6,413 nt of DNA, taken from assembly GCA_905236975.1 (NCBI GenBank), contig CAJOQU010000056.1:1-6413 (forward strand), in the 5' to 3' direction. The position numbers and the translations under genes are program-made. The stretch comes from an uncultured Clostridia bacterium (lineage in GTDB: Bacteria; Bacillota; Clostridia; Oscillospirales; Acutalibacteraceae). Of the stretch, positions 5,817-6,413 are shown piece after piece; position 1 is the first letter of the stretch; each line of letters starts with the position of its first letter. The notes beneath the pieces are model-generated. The model did no database searches. It was not told the origin of the DNA and saw only the letters and a program-made list of their open reading frames with translations.

Positions 5817-6038
5817 TCACGCGATTTCCACCTGTGCGGCGTCTTCACTGCGCAGGGCAATGACCGCGCCGCGTACCAAATAGGCTTTTGGGTCGCCGCA
5901 GGGGCTGACGCCTACGCATTCGGTTTTGGCTCCCGGCGTCAGGCCGATATCAAGCAGCCGTCTGCGCATGCCGCCCGAGCAATGAATTTGCACTATCACC
6001 GCTTGCTTGCCCGGTGTAATATCCTGTAAGGTCTTCAA
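5817..6038 (-). CDS. feoA: FeoA-family small SH3-like protein (ferrous iron transport accessory)
   Basis: A 73-aa cytoplasmic protein of the FeoA family, which is thought to assist or regulate the FeoB ferrous iron permease; the same fold occurs at the C-terminus of DtxR-type regulators. The sequence has the family pattern: start KTLQDITPGKQAVIVQI, core GGMRRRLLDIGLTPGA (about 22-37), and closing strands AYLVRGAVIALRSEDAAQVEI. Start: TTG at 6038, preceded at 7 nt by GGAGG within GGAGGTGATC, a 10-nt perfect match to the 16S rRNA tail. The frame stays open to 6179 but the extra residues do not resemble FeoA. No feoB lies within the window: upstream is a non-coding region and downstream is trxB, so this may be an orphan FeoA. 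No Fur or DtxR box is recognisable upstream. Confidence 0.9.
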   Translation of the reverse strand: MKTLQDITPGKQAVIVQIHCSGGMRRRLLDIGLTPGAKTECVGVSPCGDPKAYLVRGAVIALRSEDAAQVEIA

Positions 6039-6040
6039 TC

Positions 6041-6050
6041 GATCACCTCC
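6041..6050 (-). promoter_or_regulatory. Ten-nucleotide Shine-Dalgarno of feoA
   Basis: On the minus strand GGAGGTGATC pairs over ten nucleotides with the 3' end of 16S rRNA, ahead of a TTG start. It fixes the 73-aa FeoA start and probably compensates for the weak start codon. Confidence 0.8.
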
Positions 6051-6104
6051 GTCAGGGGAATTACCGCTATGCCATTTTATTCCGAAAATTCCCAAAAAGT
6101 GCCC

Positions 6105-6133
6105 TTGCAATCGCCGCGGCGCTGTGGTATAGA
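6105..6133 (+). promoter_or_regulatory. Plus-strand promoter upstream of a possible small RNA
   Basis: TTGCAA (6105-6110), 17 nt, TATAGA (6128-6133), with TGG before the -10 forming an extended -10. It faces right, divergent from feoA, with predicted start near 6140. No protein gene follows before the terminator at 6203-6240. Confidence 0.5.
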
Positions 6134-6139
6134 CCGTTG

Positions 6140-6240
6140 ACCAGCCGGAGGCTATCCCAAAGCCGGCGGACGGCGTCAAACGGCATAATCAAATAAATTT
6201 ATGACCTAAATTCGTGTAATGCGAGTTTAGGTCTTTTTTT
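6140..6240 (+). ncRNA. Candidate small RNA of about 100 nt between promoter and terminator
   Basis: The interval from the predicted start near 6140 to the end of the T-run at 6240 has no usable open frame (ATG at 6202 meets a stop after two codons). Its 5' part is GC-rich and foldable: GCCG (6144-6147) with CGGC (6171-6174), and GGCT (6150-6153) with AGCC (6161-6164) around ATCCCAA. The linker 6184-6202 is A+T-rich and the 3' end is a strong terminator. An outer pairing of 6134-6141 with 6175-6183 begins before the predicted start, so the fold could instead belong to a minus-strand feoA leader. No known RNA family is recognised. Confidence 0.4.
6203..6240 (+). terminator. Strong intrinsic terminator (plus strand)
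   Basis: GACCTAAA (6203-6210) pairs perfectly with TTTAGGTC (6226-6233). The stem continues inward through a G-U pair, TCG/CGA and another G-U to a 5-nt loop, about 13 pairs in all, followed directly by seven T (6234-6240). It points right, so it ends a plus-strand transcript although no plus-strand protein gene is seen upstream. Confidence 0.8.
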
Positions 6241-6267
6241 ATCTCATAAAGTTAAAAAATGCTTTTC

Positions 6268-6300
6268 AGCGGAGTACGGAATAATTTGCCGTATTCCGCT
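6268..6300. other. 12-bp stem-loop just before the peptidase fragment
   Basis: AGCGGA-G-TACGG (6268-6279) pairs with CCGTA-T-TCCGCT (6289-6300), including one G-T wobble, around a 9-nt loop. On the plus strand no T-run follows. On the minus strand T6 appears only 8 nt after the stem. It ends about 5 nt before the M23-like homology begins, so it may mark the edge of an inserted or deleted segment. Confidence 0.5.
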
Positions 6301-6304
6301 TTGT

Positions 6305-6413
6305 CAGCACATCAAAAAAGGGCAGGTCATAGCGTTTGTCGGTTCAACCGGCAGAAGCACAGGAAATCATTTGCATTTTGAGGTTTGGAAAAACGGTTCA
6401 AGAACGGATGCAT
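6305..6413 (+). pseudogene. 5'-truncated M23 (LytM/peptidoglycan endopeptidase) fragment, running off the right edge
   Basis: Frame 6305-6413 reads QHIKKGQVIAFVGSTGRSTG, then NHLHFEVWKNGSRTDA. This is the C-terminal catalytic part of an M23 zinc metallopeptidase, including the HLHF metal-binding HxH. Intact enzymes need an earlier His and Asp pair and a core of about 80 further residues upstream. Here that space holds a terminator and a hairpin, the frame is closed by a TAA at 6194-6196, and there is no ATG, GTG or TTG start between. The family resemblance begins sharply at about 6305. So this is probably a remnant, not a working cell-wall hydrolase. It was found by reading the frame directly because it lacks a start. 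Confidence 0.6.

Noticed and set aside
6039..6140. Fur/DtxR box or iron-sensing riboswitch before feoA
   Set aside because: No sequence resembling those sites and no recognisable riboswitch core was seen; also no convincing minus-strand promoter for feoA could be picked.
6039..6179. A 47-residue N-terminal extension of FeoA
   Set aside because: The extension covers the excellent Shine-Dalgarno, does not resemble FeoA, and the TTG start gives the normal family length.

Overview
The window looks like chromosomal DNA of an anaerobic, low-to-medium GC Firmicute, most likely a clostridial gut-type bacterium. The evidence is a Na+-pumping biotin-dependent decarboxylase with its small subunits encoded separately, strong AGGAGG-type ribosome binding sites, TTG and GTG starts, sigma-A-like promoters with 17-nt spacers, and a stand-alone FeoA. 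No species can be named from the sequence.

Left (1-2072, minus strand): the start of a sodium-translocating decarboxylase operon. From a clear promoter (TTGAAA-N17-TATAAT, 2072-2044) it runs delta/OadG-type membrane anchor (1952-1656), biotin carrier (1568-1221), then the membrane beta subunit (from 1206, cut by the left edge within a few residues of its expected end). These parts couple decarboxylation of an oxo- or acyl-CoA substrate to Na+ export. The substrate-specific alpha subunit is not in the window.

Middle (about 2090-4800): an A+T-rich block holding a divergent pair, a 12-TM MFS-like transporter (minus) and a LysR-type regulator (plus). They share one intergenic region in which two sigma-A-like promoters overlap back to back inside a 10-bp inverted repeat, so the regulator probably controls the transporter and itself. 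On the left the block is bordered by a perfect 24-bp hairpin repeat flanked by 13-bp direct repeats. On the right is an A+T-rich field of short repeats. With the base composition contrast, this suggests an acquired cassette between GC-richer core genes; that is inference.

Right (4803-6038, minus strand): a complete thioredoxin reductase gene (trxB) preceded by a complete feoA. trxB has its own promoter-like sequence with a palindrome (TTACCGGTAA) in the spacer. feoA begins at TTG but has a 10-nt perfect Shine-Dalgarno match; no feoB is visible.

Far right (6100-6413): no intact gene. On the plus strand there is a promoter-like sequence with an extended -10, a GC-rich foldable stretch and a strong intrinsic terminator, together defining a possible ~100-nt small RNA. 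After another hairpin comes the C-terminal catalytic part of an M23 peptidase with no N-terminal part or start, probably a pseudogene remnant running off the right edge.

I found no CRISPR array, tRNA, rRNA, transposase or recognisable defence system. The most notable signals are the mirrored overlapping promoters, the hairpin repeat with flanking direct repeats, the palindrome in the trxB promoter, and the candidate small RNA.
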